From the NCBI RefSeq assembly GCF_002871005.1, contig NZ_PHSN01000010.1, forward strand, positions 62,001-126,000: a stretch of 64,000 nucleotides of DNA. The letters are read 5' to 3'. This document shows positions 18,153 to 25,836 of this stretch, piece after piece (within the stretch, counting starts at the first letter, position 1; each line of letters opens with the position of its first letter). Below the pieces are notes generated by a model. That model was not told the DNA's origin, did no database searches, and saw only the letters and a program-made list of their open reading frames with translations. This DNA comes from Acidimangrovimonas sediminis. Lineage in GTDB: Bacteria; Pseudomonadota; Alphaproteobacteria; Rhodobacterales; Rhodobacteraceae. The translations under genes and the position numbers were made by a program.

Positions 18153-18280
18153 CAGTTTCCGCACAGATGAGAAAAAAATTTTGATCGGGGGGAAAGGTTC
18201 GTTTTGCCCATGGAATGCACAGAAGATGCAGCCACGCCCAAGCAGCGGGCGCTTCGCGTCCCCCGGTCCCCGTTCCTGCG

Positions 18281-18964
18281 ATGACGAAGGGGGCCCCAGA
18301 CGATTCCGCCCCCGCCCCGGTGCCGCCCCCCGCGCCGGAAAGCGCGAAGGAACGTGCCTACCGCACCATCCGCACGGGCATCATGACCGGGCGCTTCCCC
18401 GCCGGCAGCTTTATCGAGGAGGCGCAGGTCTGCGCCCTTGCGCAGGTCTCTCGCACGCCGGTCCGCGAGGCGCTGAACCGACTATCGGCAGAGGGGGTGA
18501 TCGAGCAGCTGCCGCGGCGCGGGGCGATGGTGCGCCATGTCACCGCGCGCGAACTGGCCGAACTTTACGAGGTGCGCAAGCTGATCGAGGGGCAGGCCCT
18601 TGCCCTGCTCTGCGCCGCACGGCAGGGGGCGCCGGCCCGGATGCACGTCCTCGCGCAGGAGATGGGCGAGGTTCCGGATACGGAGGTGCTGCGCCATGTC
18701 GAACTCAACCGCGACTTCCACCACGCGATGGTCGAGGCAGCGGGCAATGCGGTGATGACGCGGATCTACGCCGATCTGCACCTGTCGGTGCTGCGGGTCG
18801 CGCTCTCCGCCCTGTCGCTGGACCGGGAGCGCAGCGGGACGATCCAGGCGGAACACCGCGCGATTCTTGATGCGCTCGACGCGCATGACGCGGAGACGGG
18901 ACGCGCGATCCTTGAAAAGCACCTCGCCCCAATCCCGCAGCTGGTCGCCCGGCTGCCGCACTGA
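18281..18964 (+). CDS. GntR-family transcriptional regulator, FCD type
   Basis: A 227-residue regulator with a winged helix (about residues 25-90; RTGIMTGRFPAGSFIEEAQ, SRTPVREALNRLSAEG) and an all-helical FCD ligand domain. The metal/ligand residues include the ELNRDFHHAMVEAAGN and EHRAILDAL motifs. The N-terminus is proline/alanine-rich, so the exact start is uncertain: the ATG at 18281 was preferred over one at 18215. It is divergent from hyuA, the standard arrangement for local repression of a catabolic operon with relief by the substrate or an intermediate. Confidence 0.85.
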   Translation: MTKGAPDDSAPAPVPPPAPESAKERAYRTIRTGIMTGRFPAGSFIEEAQVCALAQVSRTPVREALNRLSAEGVIEQLPRRGAMVRHVTARELAELYEVRKLIEGQALALLCAARQGAPARMHVLAQEMGEVPDTEVLRHVELNRDFHHAMVEAAGNAVMTRIYADLHLSVLRVALSALSLDRERSGTIQAEHRAILDALDAHDAETGRAILEKHLAPIPQLVARLPH

Positions 18965-18996
18965 GCGACGCGAGGCGACCGAAGGGCCCGAGGGCC

Positions 18997-19032
18997 GGTC
19001 TGCACTGCGGCCTGTACTACGGCCTGCACCGC
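18997..19032. repeat. 12-base imperfect tandem repeat, three copies
   Basis: Units GGTCTGCACTGC, GGCCTGTACTAC and GGCCTGCACCGC follow one another after the GntR stop codon. They are noncoding in the chosen annotation and of unknown role. Confidence 0.6.
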
Positions 19033-19045
19033 GGTCCCGCGCCAC

Positions 19046-19089
19046 GTAACCCGCGCGGAAACCGCAGATCCACGCGGAGCGCGGGTTAC
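19046..19089. terminator. Long inverted repeat between convergent genes, candidate bidirectional terminator
   Basis: Perfect 11-base arms GTAACCCGCGC (19046-19056) and GCGCGGGTTAC (19079-19089) enclose a 22-base loop that can form a smaller stem. The structure includes the stop codon of the small lipoprotein gene. There is no uridine run, so termination is inferred from position and stem strength. Confidence 0.5.
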
Positions 19090-19268
19090 TTCGTCAGGAT
19101 CCCGGCGCCCGCGCCGAGTGCCGCGCCCGCCGCGGCGTCGTTCCCGGTCAGGGCCGCCGCACCAGCACCAAGCGCCGCACCGGACACGCCGCGCGACGCG
19201 TAGGTATCGCCACAGCCGGCGAGGGCCACCACGGCCGCGAATGCCAGAAAACCAAAGCGCATTTTCAT
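19086..19268 (-). CDS. Small glycine-zipper lipoprotein
   Basis: A 60-residue protein with a lipoprotein signal: basic start MKMRF, hydrophobic core, and lipobox LAGC with the lipidated cysteine near residue 18. The mature part is almost entirely glycine/alanine-rich (GAALGAGAAALTG, GAALGAGAGIL), the pattern of glycine-zipper outer-membrane lipoproteins. The internal ATG at 19268 was chosen because GGAG sits six bases upstream; starts at 19280 or 19385 would bury the signal peptide. It stands alone, convergent with gntR. Its role is probably in the envelope but is undefined. Confidence 0.75.
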   Translation of the reverse strand: MKMRFGFLAFAAVVALAGCGDTYASRGVSGAALGAGAAALTGNDAAAGAALGAGAGILTK

Positions 19269-19407
19269 ATCTTTCTCCATCACTGGGCCATCGGAGGGGC
19301 GGTCTGCACCGCATATCGCCGCGACCATGTATCCGGAGAACGCGCGCGGCCCCAAAAAGATCCGACCATCGGCGGCGGACCGCAAGGCCCCCCGGGCCCG
19401 GCCCCCA

Positions 19408-20466
19408 CTACCCCCGCGGGAAGACCCGCCCGTCCATGAGCTTGCGCGCCGTGCGCAGCGTCCCGGCCCCCGTCACCCGTCCCTCCGCGTCCCGCGCGAT
19501 CAGGACCTCGGCGGCGCCACTGGGATGTTCGATTCTGTATCGGCCGTCAGGTGGCAGCATGGCGACCCCGGCCGCGGGCGATCCCGGCAAGGTGCAGGCC
19601 GTGGCCACCGAGACCGCCGCGAAGACGCCGATGGAGGCATGCACACGATGGGGGATCAGGCTCAGCGTGGCGACCGTTCCACCGTCGCGCGGCGCAGAGA
19701 CCAGCGTCATCTTGGGTACCGATTTCCCGGCCACGTCGCCAAGGTTCATGAGCGGGCCGCATTGCAGCCGGATCGCCTCGATCCGCGCCTTGACGTCCGT
19801 CATCGCCTCGAATTCCTCGCGGCTTTCGGCCCCCGTCAACCCAAAGTCCGAGGCCAGCAACACCACGCAGGGCATGCCGTTGTCGATCAGCGTGCAGGCG
19901 ACGCCGTCCACCTCGTCCACCGCGTTGCCCGAGGGCAGCAGCGCGCCGCACATCGACCCTTCCAGCCCCTGGAACATCAGCGGCACCGGCGCGGCCGTTC
20001 CCGGCACCCCGTCGATCGCGGCCTCGCCGCTGTAGCTCACCCGTCCGCCCGGCGTTCGCACCGTGGCAACGGCGATCTCTCCGGTGTTGAGCATGTGGAT
20101 CCGTACCGGCGTCTCGCCCTCCCGCGCCGGGACCAGCCCGCGTTCGATCGCGGCGGGGCCGACACCGGCGAGGATGTTGCCGCAGGCCTGCGCATCCGAC
20201 ACCAGCGCCTGGTCGACGAAGACCTGCAGGAAAAGGTAATCCACATCGGCGTCGTCGCGGCTGGGTGGCGACAGGATCGCGACCTTGGAGGTCAGCGGGT
20301 CCGCGCCGCCGATCCCGTCGATCTGGCGCGGATCGGGCGCGCCCATGATCGCCAGCAGAAGCGGGTCGATCGCCTCTCGCCCTGCGGGAAGGTCGGAGGC
20401 CAGGAAATACGCCCCCTTGGAGGTTCCGCCCCGCATCCACAGGCAGGGAATGCCGTCGTCGCTCAT
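19408..20466 (-). CDS. 4-oxalomesaconate tautomerase (PrpF/GalD/LigU-type isomerase)
   Basis: A 352-residue protein of the PrpF family (diaminopimelate-epimerase fold), which shifts the double bond of 4-oxalomesaconate or related tricarboxylates. Typical features are the N-terminal WMRGGTSKGAYF, the GIGGADPLTSKVAI segment, and the QACGNILAG loop carrying the catalytic cysteine near residue 94. Its assignment as a 4-oxalomesaconate tautomerase rests on the adjacent LigK/GalC-like aldolase and GalB-like hydratase genes. Without that context, a methylaconitate isomerase would be equally possible. It is the last gene of the minus-strand aromatic operon. Confidence 0.82.
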   Translation of the reverse strand: MSDDGIPCLWMRGGTSKGAYFLASDLPAGREAIDPLLLAIMGAPDPRQIDGIGGADPLTSKVAILSPPSRDDADVDYLFLQVFVDQALVSDAQACGNILAGVGPAAIERGLVPAREGETPVRIHMLNTGEIAVATVRTPGGRVSYSGEAAIDGVPGTAAPVPLMFQGLEGSMCGALLPSGNAVDEVDGVACTLIDNGMPCVVLLASDFGLTGAESREEFEAMTDVKARIEAIRLQCGPLMNLGDVAGKSVPKMTLVSAPRDGGTVATLSLIPHRVHASIGVFAAVSVATACTLPGSPAAGVAMLPPDGRYRIEHPSGAAEVLIARDAEGRVTGAGTLRTARKLMDGRVFPRG

Positions 20467-20480
20467 CTCCGTGTCTCCCC

Positions 20481-20512
20481 GTGTCTGAGTTCGCCCGTGT
20501 CTGAGTTCGCCC
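20481..20512. repeat. Perfect 16-base tandem duplication upstream of the tautomerase gene
   Basis: GTGTCTGAGTTCGCCC occurs twice in a row (20481-20496 and 20497-20512), followed by degenerate GGTGTTCCCC-like units to about 20560. It lies in the 125-base gap between the aldolase and tautomerase genes. It may affect expression of the last gene or be neutral. Confidence 0.7.
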
Positions 20513-20591
20513 GGGCCGGTGTTCCCCGGTGTACATGTGCCCCGGTGCCGGTGTTCCCCGATATCTGCCTTCCCCCGCCCTCCCCAGACGC

Positions 20592-21266
20592 TCAGACGTA
20601 CTTCAGGCCCTTCTCTGCCAGCCGCGGCCGCATGTCGTAGAGGTCGAGGCCCAGCTCGCCCGAGGCCAGGCGCTTGCGCTTCATCTCCTCGTTCGCCGTC
20701 CGTGCCCGCGCCGCGGCCAGCACCTCTTCCGCCTCGGCGCATCTGACGACGCAGACCCCATCGTCGTCGGCCACGATCACGTCGCCCGCCTCGATCGCCT
20801 GCCCGGCGCAGACGATGGGCACGTTGACCGATCCCAGCGTCTCCTTGACCGTGCCCTGCGCAGAGATCGCCCGGGACCAGACCGGAAAGCCCATCTCGGT
20901 CAGGTCGCGGATGTCGCGGCAGCCGGCGTCGATGATCAGCCCCTTGCAACCCCGCGCCATGGCCGAGGTTGCCAGAAGATCGCCGAAATAGCCGTTGTCG
21001 CAGGGCGAGGTCGGCGCAAGGACGAGGATATCGCCCTCCTGCACCTGCTCGATCGCGACATGCAGCATCCAGTTGTCGCCGGGGGCCGCGCTGATGGTGA
21101 CGGCCGAGCCGGCAATGCGCGCGCCGGAATAGATCGGGCGCATGCTGGCGGCAAGGCAGCCGCGGCGGCCCTGCGCCTCGTGCACCGTGGCGACGCCGGC
21201 CTCGGCGAGGCCTGCGATGACCTCCGGGGTGGCGCGCGGAATGTTCTGAACGACGACGGGCATCAT
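20592..21266 (-). CDS. 4-carboxy-4-hydroxy-2-oxoadipate aldolase / oxaloacetate decarboxylase (LigK/GalC type)
   Basis: A 224-residue class II aldolase of the RraA-like fold. These enzymes cleave 4-carboxy-4-hydroxy-2-oxoadipate to pyruvate and oxaloacetate, the last step of protocatechuate 4,5-cleavage and gallate degradation. Key residues are in [12 protein letters not shown] (arginine and aspartate near residues 119-120) and the preceding [10 protein letters not shown]. Two adjacent ATGs exist; the second (21263) has better spacing from the AGGAGG ribosome site. The gene starts 7 bases after the dioxygenase gene. Confidence 0.87.
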   Translation of the reverse strand: MMPVVVQNIPRATPEVIAGLAEAGVATVHEAQGRRGCLAASMRPIYSGARIAGSAVTISAAPGDNWMLHVAIEQVQEGDILVLAPTSPCDNGYFGDLLATSAMARGCKGLIIDAGCRDIRDLTEMGFPVWSRAISAQGTVKETLGSVNVPIVCAGQAIEAGDVIVADDDGVCVVRCAEAEEVLAAARARTANEEMKRKRLASGELGLDLYDMRPRLAEKGLKYV

Positions 21267-21273
21267 CTGCCTC

Positions 21274-22227
21274 CTATGTCTTCACCGGCGGTGTGCCGTG
21301 CGTGTGGAATGTCTCGATGGTCTTCAGCCCCCAGGCCTGGCCCTTCCTGCGGTCCGCCTCGGTCCAGCAGATCGGCTCCCAGTCGGGGGCGAGGATCAGC
21401 CGCGCACCCGAATTCGCAAGTTCCACACGGTTGCCCGCGGGCTCCCAGACATAGAGGAAGAAGGTGCCCTGGATCGCGTGCTTGTGCGGCCCGGTCTCGA
21501 TATGCACGCCGTTCTGCAGGAAGATATCGGCGGCGCGCAGGATGTCCTCGCGCTGGTCCGTGGCGTAGGTGACATGGTGCAGCCGGCCATCGCCGCCGCC
21601 GTGCTCCTCGGTGCAGGCAAGGTCATAGGTCTTGTTGTTGACCGTGAACCAGCAGCCGCCGATCCGCCCGTTGTCGAGCTGGATATATTCCGTCACGCGG
21701 GCGCCCAGGCAGATCGCCATGAAGCGGCGGAACTCGGTCACGTCGGCGGCCAGCAGGTTCAGGTGGTCGATGCGCCGCGGCGCGGCCCCGGTGAAGGCCG
21801 AGGCCGTGTTCTTCAGCGCCGCGCGCTCGGCCGCTTCCTGCGGTTCCCACCAGTTCGTGTCGTAATAGAGCTCGAAGACATGGCCGAACGGATCCTCGAA
21901 CCGGAAGGCGCGGCCATGGCTGGCGTCGCCGTCGACCCAGCCATGCACCGTGTAACCCGAGGCCTCGATCACGGCGACACGCCGGGCCAGCGCCTCGGGC
22001 GAGGCCGCGCGATAGCCGATATGGGCAACGCCCGTCGTCCCGGCCCGCGTGAGCTTCAGCGTGGCGTATTCGTAATCGTCCCAGGCCCGCAGGTAGGCGC
22101 TGTTCCCGTCCTCGCTGCTCAGCTTCAGGCCATAGACGCGGGTGAAGAAGTCCAGGCTTTCATCATACTTGTCGGTGAGCATCTCGACATGGCCGAGATG
22201 CGCGATATCAAAACTTCTTTCGCTCAT
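21274..22227 (-). CDS. VOC-family extradiol ring-cleavage dioxygenase (catechol 2,3-dioxygenase type)
   Basis: A 317-residue type I extradiol dioxygenase built from two VOC modules (about residues 5-125 and 150-290). The iron ligands match XylE-type enzymes in identity and spacing: His155 in RIDHLNLL, His217/218 in RLHHVTY and Glu269 in NRVELAN. It should open a catecholic ring next to the hydroxyls using iron(II) and oxygen. Its substrate is probably the ring compound whose product enters the 4-oxalomesaconate branch encoded alongside. Known gallate and protocatechuate 4,5-dioxygenases belong to the unrelated LigB fold, so this pairing is unusual. Gene order is GalB-like, b561, this gene, aldolase, tautomerase. 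Confidence 0.85.
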   Translation of the reverse strand: MSERSFDIAHLGHVEMLTDKYDESLDFFTRVYGLKLSSEDGNSAYLRAWDDYEYATLKLTRAGTTGVAHIGYRAASPEALARRVAVIEASGYTVHGWVDGDASHGRAFRFEDPFGHVFELYYDTNWWEPQEAAERAALKNTASAFTGAAPRRIDHLNLLAADVTEFRRFMAICLGARVTEYIQLDNGRIGGCWFTVNNKTYDLACTEEHGGGDGRLHHVTYATDQREDILRAADIFLQNGVHIETGPHKHAIQGTFFLYVWEPAGNRVELANSGARLILAPDWEPICWTEADRRKGQAWGLKTIETFHTHGTPPVKT

Positions 22228-22252
22228 TCCTCCCCCCTATTTGAGCGCCCGG

Positions 22253-22744
22253 TCAGATCATCCGGCCGAGCAGATTGGTTCTCCAGACCAGGTGGTGCAC
22301 CGCCACGGCCGCCACGTGCAGTCCCGCCAGGACCAGCAGCGCGTCGGACAGCAGCTTGTGCACGTCGGTCAGCGGATCGTATTTGCCGAACCACGAGATC
22401 AGCCCGGTCAGCGGCAGCGCGAAGAGAAGCAGGTACAGCAGCCCATGCGTAACCTTCGCCAGCATCGAGAAGAGCGCGGGTTCGTCGTCGGGCGCAGCCG
22501 GGGCACCATGGGTAGCGCGCAGGGCGACACGCCAGATCGCCAGCAGCAGGATGACCGTGCCGATCAGGAGGTGGGCGATCGACGTCGTCGTCCAGGCCCC
22601 CGTTTTGCCATCTGCATAGGCGTGGAAATACCTCCCCATCCCGCCGTCGAAGACGAATTCCTGCAAGATAAGTAGGACCACCACGGTCCAGTGCAGAATC
22701 TTCTGGGCAGGGGAAAAGGCGGCGGCGGGTTTGGACAGGGCCAT
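22253..22744 (-). CDS. Cytochrome b561 family membrane protein
   Basis: A 163-residue membrane protein with four predicted transmembrane helices and haem-ligand histidines in KILHW, SIAHLLIG, KVTHGLLY and VHKLL/GLHVAAVAVHH. B561 proteins move electrons across or within the inner membrane, often between quinol and an oxidant. The start at 22744 gives the conserved N-terminus SPAQKILHW. It is embedded in the aromatic operon between the hydratase and dioxygenase genes. It may provide electrons for reactivating the ferrous dioxygenase or an upstream hydroxylase; that is inference. Confidence 0.85.
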   Translation of the reverse strand: MALSKPAAAFSPAQKILHWTVVVLLILQEFVFDGGMGRYFHAYADGKTGAWTTTSIAHLLIGTVILLLAIWRVALRATHGAPAAPDDEPALFSMLAKVTHGLLYLLLFALPLTGLISWFGKYDPLTDVHKLLSDALLVLAGLHVAAVAVHHLVWRTNLLGRMI

Positions 22745-22796
22745 CTGGGCGTCTCCGTGAGGTGGGCATGACCGCCGGACTGGCGGCAGGCCCAGC

Positions 22797-23549
22797 TTAG
22801 AGTTCATCCACCGTCCTGGGAAAGATCGACTGGAAGCCCTCGGCGAATTTACAGTCACGCCCGCCGGACTGCCCGCCAGAATTGCGCTTGAAATGGTTGG
22901 CGCGCTGCTGCGCCACGCGGGTGTAATATTCCCACAGGTGGATCTGGCCGTTCATCGCCTCCATCGCGGCGCGCTTCTTGTCCCAGACCGGCGTGATGTC
23001 GAGGAAGGTGTCGGGCTTCCACCCCATCTGTTCGGTCTGGTGCGGCTCGAACAGGTAGAGCTGCGGCGCGCCCAGCACCTTTTCGCCCGGGTTGTGGCCC
23101 CAGGCCTGGGCGATCATCCGGCATTCCAGCGCGACCTGCGTGGCGTACATGTGGTCGGTGTTGTAGGGGTCGTACTGGCTGTGGCTGAGCATGAAGCGCG
23201 GCTGTACCTTGCGGATCAAGTCGACCAGGCGGGTCTTGTCCTCGCGGCCAAGCTCCAGCGGGTAGTCGCCTAGGTCGAAGCTCACCAGGTCATGCACACC
23301 GAGCGCCTGCGCCGCGGCCTCGGCCTCGCCGCGGCGGATGTCCTTGACCTCCTGCAGCGACTTGCCTTCCTTCCACAGCCGCGCGCTCTCGCCGCGCTCG
23401 CCGAACGACAGGCAGACGACGGTGACCTCGTACCCCATCTCGGCATGCAGCGCGATCGCCCCGCCGCACCGCCAGACGAAATCGGCGGCATGGGCGGAAA
23501 TGACCAGCGCGGTCTTGGGGGCGGTCTTCTGGGTGGTGGCGTCGGACAT
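22797..23549 (-). CDS. PIG-L family hydrolase, probable 4-oxalomesaconate hydratase (GalB type)
   Basis: A 250-residue LmbE/PIG-L-fold zinc protein. Most family members carry AHPDDE, but here the motif is SAHAADFVWRCGG (about residues 18-30), the form seen in GalB-type hydratases. A second metal histidine lies in PYNTDHMYAT. GalB hydrates 4-oxalomesaconate to 4-carboxy-4-hydroxy-2-oxoadipate, exactly the substrate of the LigK/GalC-like aldolase encoded two genes further on. It is the first gene of the minus-strand operon. The 160-base gap to the divergent dehydrogenase gene should hold both promoters. Confidence 0.83.
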   Translation of the reverse strand: MSDATTQKTAPKTALVISAHAADFVWRCGGAIALHAEMGYEVTVVCLSFGERGESARLWKEGKSLQEVKDIRRGEAEAAAQALGVHDLVSFDLGDYPLELGREDKTRLVDLIRKVQPRFMLSHSQYDPYNTDHMYATQVALECRMIAQAWGHNPGEKVLGAPQLYLFEPHQTEQMGWKPDTFLDITPVWDKKRAAMEAMNGQIHLWEYYTRVAQQRANHFKRNSGGQSGGRDCKFAEGFQSIFPRTVDEL

Positions 23550-23709
23550 GGTGCATCCCTTCTCGTGTTGCGCCGAATAGGTACCCGCTCGCCCCGTTCT
23601 TGCAATTCAGAAACCCCGCCGGATACATAAGTTCTGGCTATAGAGGGTTGGAATGCGCCGCGGCGCGCGCGATGCTCCCGCAACATTCGGCAACGGGGAG
23701 GAGCCTGCA

Positions 23710-24591
23710 ATGTCCAGCAATCTGACGGGGCGCGACATCGGGTTCGCGGGGTTCGGCGAAGCCGCGTCGGCCTTTGCCCGAGGATGGGGCGGCGAGGTCT
23801 GCACCCGGGTCGCGGCCTATGACCTGAAGCTTGAGGATCCCGCGCAGGCGGCCGAGGTCAGCACCCGCGCGGAGGGGTTCAGCGTGGCCCCGGCCCCCAG
23901 GGCCGAGGTGCTTCGGCAGGCGCGCGCGGTGTTCTGCCTCGTGACCGCCGACGAGGCGGCGAAGGCGGCCGAGGAGGCCGCGCCCCTGATCGTGCAAGGC
24001 ACGCTCTGGCTCGACGGCAATTCCGTGGCGCCAGAGACCAAGGCCCGCGCGGCCCGGGCACTGGGGCAAGCGGGCGCCGATTACGTCGACATGGCGATCA
24101 TGGCTCCGGTCCATCCCCGTCTGCACAAGGTCCCGCTTCTGATCTCCGGCCCCGGGGCGGCGCGCGCCCTGCCGCTCCTTGAAAGCCTCGGGATGGAGGC
24201 GCGGATGATCGACGACAGGGTGGGCAGCGCCTCGGCGATCAAGATGATCCGCTCGGTCATGATCAAGGGCACCGAGGCGCTCTTTGCCGAATGTCTGCTC
24301 GCCGCGCGGCGCGCCGGGGTCGAGGGGGAGGTGATCGGCTCGCTCGCCGCCTCGAATCCGGAAACCGACTGGCCGCGCCGGGGCGCCTACAACCTGGAAC
24401 GGATGATGGTGCATGGCGGGCGCCGCGCGGCGGAGATGCGCGAGGTGGCCAAGACGGTCGCGGGCCTCGGCCTGTCGCCGGGACTGTCCAGCGCCGCGGC
24501 CGACTGGCAGGCACGGATCGGCGCGCTGGGGCTTGAGCCGGGCGCGGAAGATCTCGCCGCGCGGCTCGACGCCGTGCTGGCGGCGCTGTGA
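23710..24591 (+). CDS. NAD(P)-binding dehydrogenase of the 3-hydroxyacid type with C-terminal DUF1932
   Basis: A 293-residue protein. The N-terminal Rossmann domain (about residues 8-165) begins DIGFAGFGEAASAFARG. The all-helical C-terminal DUF1932 domain carries the conserved active-site tract SAIKMIRSVMIKG. A GGGGAGGAG ribosome site lies just upstream of the ATG at 23710. Substrates of this group are poorly known. Here it may oxidise or reduce an intermediate of the aromatic pathway, for example the aldehyde or hydroxy acid formed after ring opening. Its stop overlaps the GTG start of the LysR gene (GTGA). Confidence 0.8.
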   Translation: MSSNLTGRDIGFAGFGEAASAFARGWGGEVCTRVAAYDLKLEDPAQAAEVSTRAEGFSVAPAPRAEVLRQARAVFCLVTADEAAKAAEEAAPLIVQGTLWLDGNSVAPETKARAARALGQAGADYVDMAIMAPVHPRLHKVPLLISGPGAARALPLLESLGMEARMIDDRVGSASAIKMIRSVMIKGTEALFAECLLAARRAGVEGEVIGSLAASNPETDWPRRGAYNLERMMVHGGRRAAEMREVAKTVAGLGLSPGLSSAAADWQARIGALGLEPGAEDLAARLDAVLAAL

Positions 24592-25757
24592 TCGGCGCGA
24601 ACCTGCGTCACCTGCGGGTCTTTCTCGCGGTGGCCGAGGGCGGATCGGTGACCCGGGCCGCGGCGCTGTCCTACCTGTCACAGCCCGCCGTCACGCAGGC
24701 AATCGCCAAGCTCGAGGGGCAGACCGGCGGCCCGCTGTTCCTGCGCAACCCGCAGGGCTTCTTTCCCACCGAGGCCGGCGAGGTGCTGCGCCGGCGGGCG
24801 GTCCGGGCCTTCGCCCTGCTCGACCCCGCCCTGACCGAGATCGCGCCGCGCCTGCCCCGGATCGCCTCCCGGCCCCAGCTGCGCGCCCTCGTCGCGGTGA
24901 CCGAGGCGCAGAATTTCACCCTTGCCGCGCGCGCACTCGCGATCTCGCAGCCGACGGTGCACCGCGCCATTGCCCAGCTGGAACGCGAGGCCCCCCAACC
25001 GCTGTTCCGCCGCTCCCCGCTGGGGGTGATGCCCACCCGCGCCTGCACCGCGCTGGCCCGGGCCGCGCGGCTGGCCTTTGCCGAGCTCGACCAGGCGGAT
25101 GCGGAGCTGGGCGAACTTGCCGGGCGCGAGGTCGGCCGGATCGCCATAGGCGCCACGCCGCTGGCCCGGTCGCACATCCTGCCCCGCGCGCTGGCCGCGT
25201 TCCGGGCCCGGCGCCCGCGGCTGGAGATCCGGGTGCTCGACGGCCCCTACGCCACCTTGCTGGCGGCTCTCAGGCGGGGCGATATCGATTTCATGGTCGG
25301 CGCCCTGCGCGACCCCGCCCCGATCGACGACGTGGTGCAGGAGCGGGTCTTCGAGGACCGGCTGGTGATCCTCGCCGGCGCAGGGCATCCGCTCATGTCC
25401 GGCAGGCCCGATGTCGCGCAGCTGGCCGGGTATCCCTGGCTCGTCACCCGGGAAAACACCCCGGCCCGCAACCAGTTCAACGCGATGTTCGATGCGGCCG
25501 GCGTGGCGCCACCCACCGGGGTGATCGAGACCGGATCGGTCATCCTGATGCGCGAGATGGTGCAGGACGGCCGCCACCTTGCCTGCGTCTCGCGCCTGCA
25601 GGCGATCGGCGAGATCGGGCGCGGCATGGTGCAGGCGCTGGACATGACCGTGCCGGGCCCGTCGCGTCCGATCGGCCTGACCTTTCGCGAAGGCTGGCAG
25701 CCGACCCCGGCGCAGGCCCAGATCCTCGACGACGTGCGCGCGGTCGAGGGGGAGTGA
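24588..25757 (+). CDS. LysR-type regulator with two tandem helix-turn-helix domains
   Basis: A 389-residue protein, about 90 residues longer than ordinary LysR proteins. The first winged helix (about residues 5-67) contains LRHLRVFLAVAEGGSVTRAA and SQPAVTQAIAKLE. A second complete copy (about 98-156) contains LRALVAVTEAQNFTLAARAL and SQPTVHRAIAQLE. The effector domain follows from about 182. The start is GTG, overlapping the DUF1932 gene by four bases. It probably controls the divergent aromatic operon. Similar double-headed LysR proteins appear to exist in other proteobacteria, but I know of no characterised one. Confidence 0.88.
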   Translation: MIGANLRHLRVFLAVAEGGSVTRAAALSYLSQPAVTQAIAKLEGQTGGPLFLRNPQGFFPTEAGEVLRRRAVRAFALLDPALTEIAPRLPRIASRPQLRALVAVTEAQNFTLAARALAISQPTVHRAIAQLEREAPQPLFRRSPLGVMPTRACTALARAARLAFAELDQADAELGELAGREVGRIAIGATPLARSHILPRALAAFRARRPRLEIRVLDGPYATLLAALRRGDIDFMVGALRDPAPIDDVVQERVFEDRLVILAGAGHPLMSGRPDVAQLAGYPWLVTRENTPARNQFNAMFDAAGVAPPTGVIETGSVILMREMVQDGRHLACVSRLQAIGEIGRGMVQALDMTVPGPSRPIGLTFREGWQPTPAQAQILDDVRAVEGE

Positions 25758-25836
25758 ACTGGCCCCGGTCCCCGTCCCCGCCCCGATCCCCGTCCCGGCC
25801 CGTGCATCGCCGCCCGCGCGGCCCTGCCCCCGAGGC

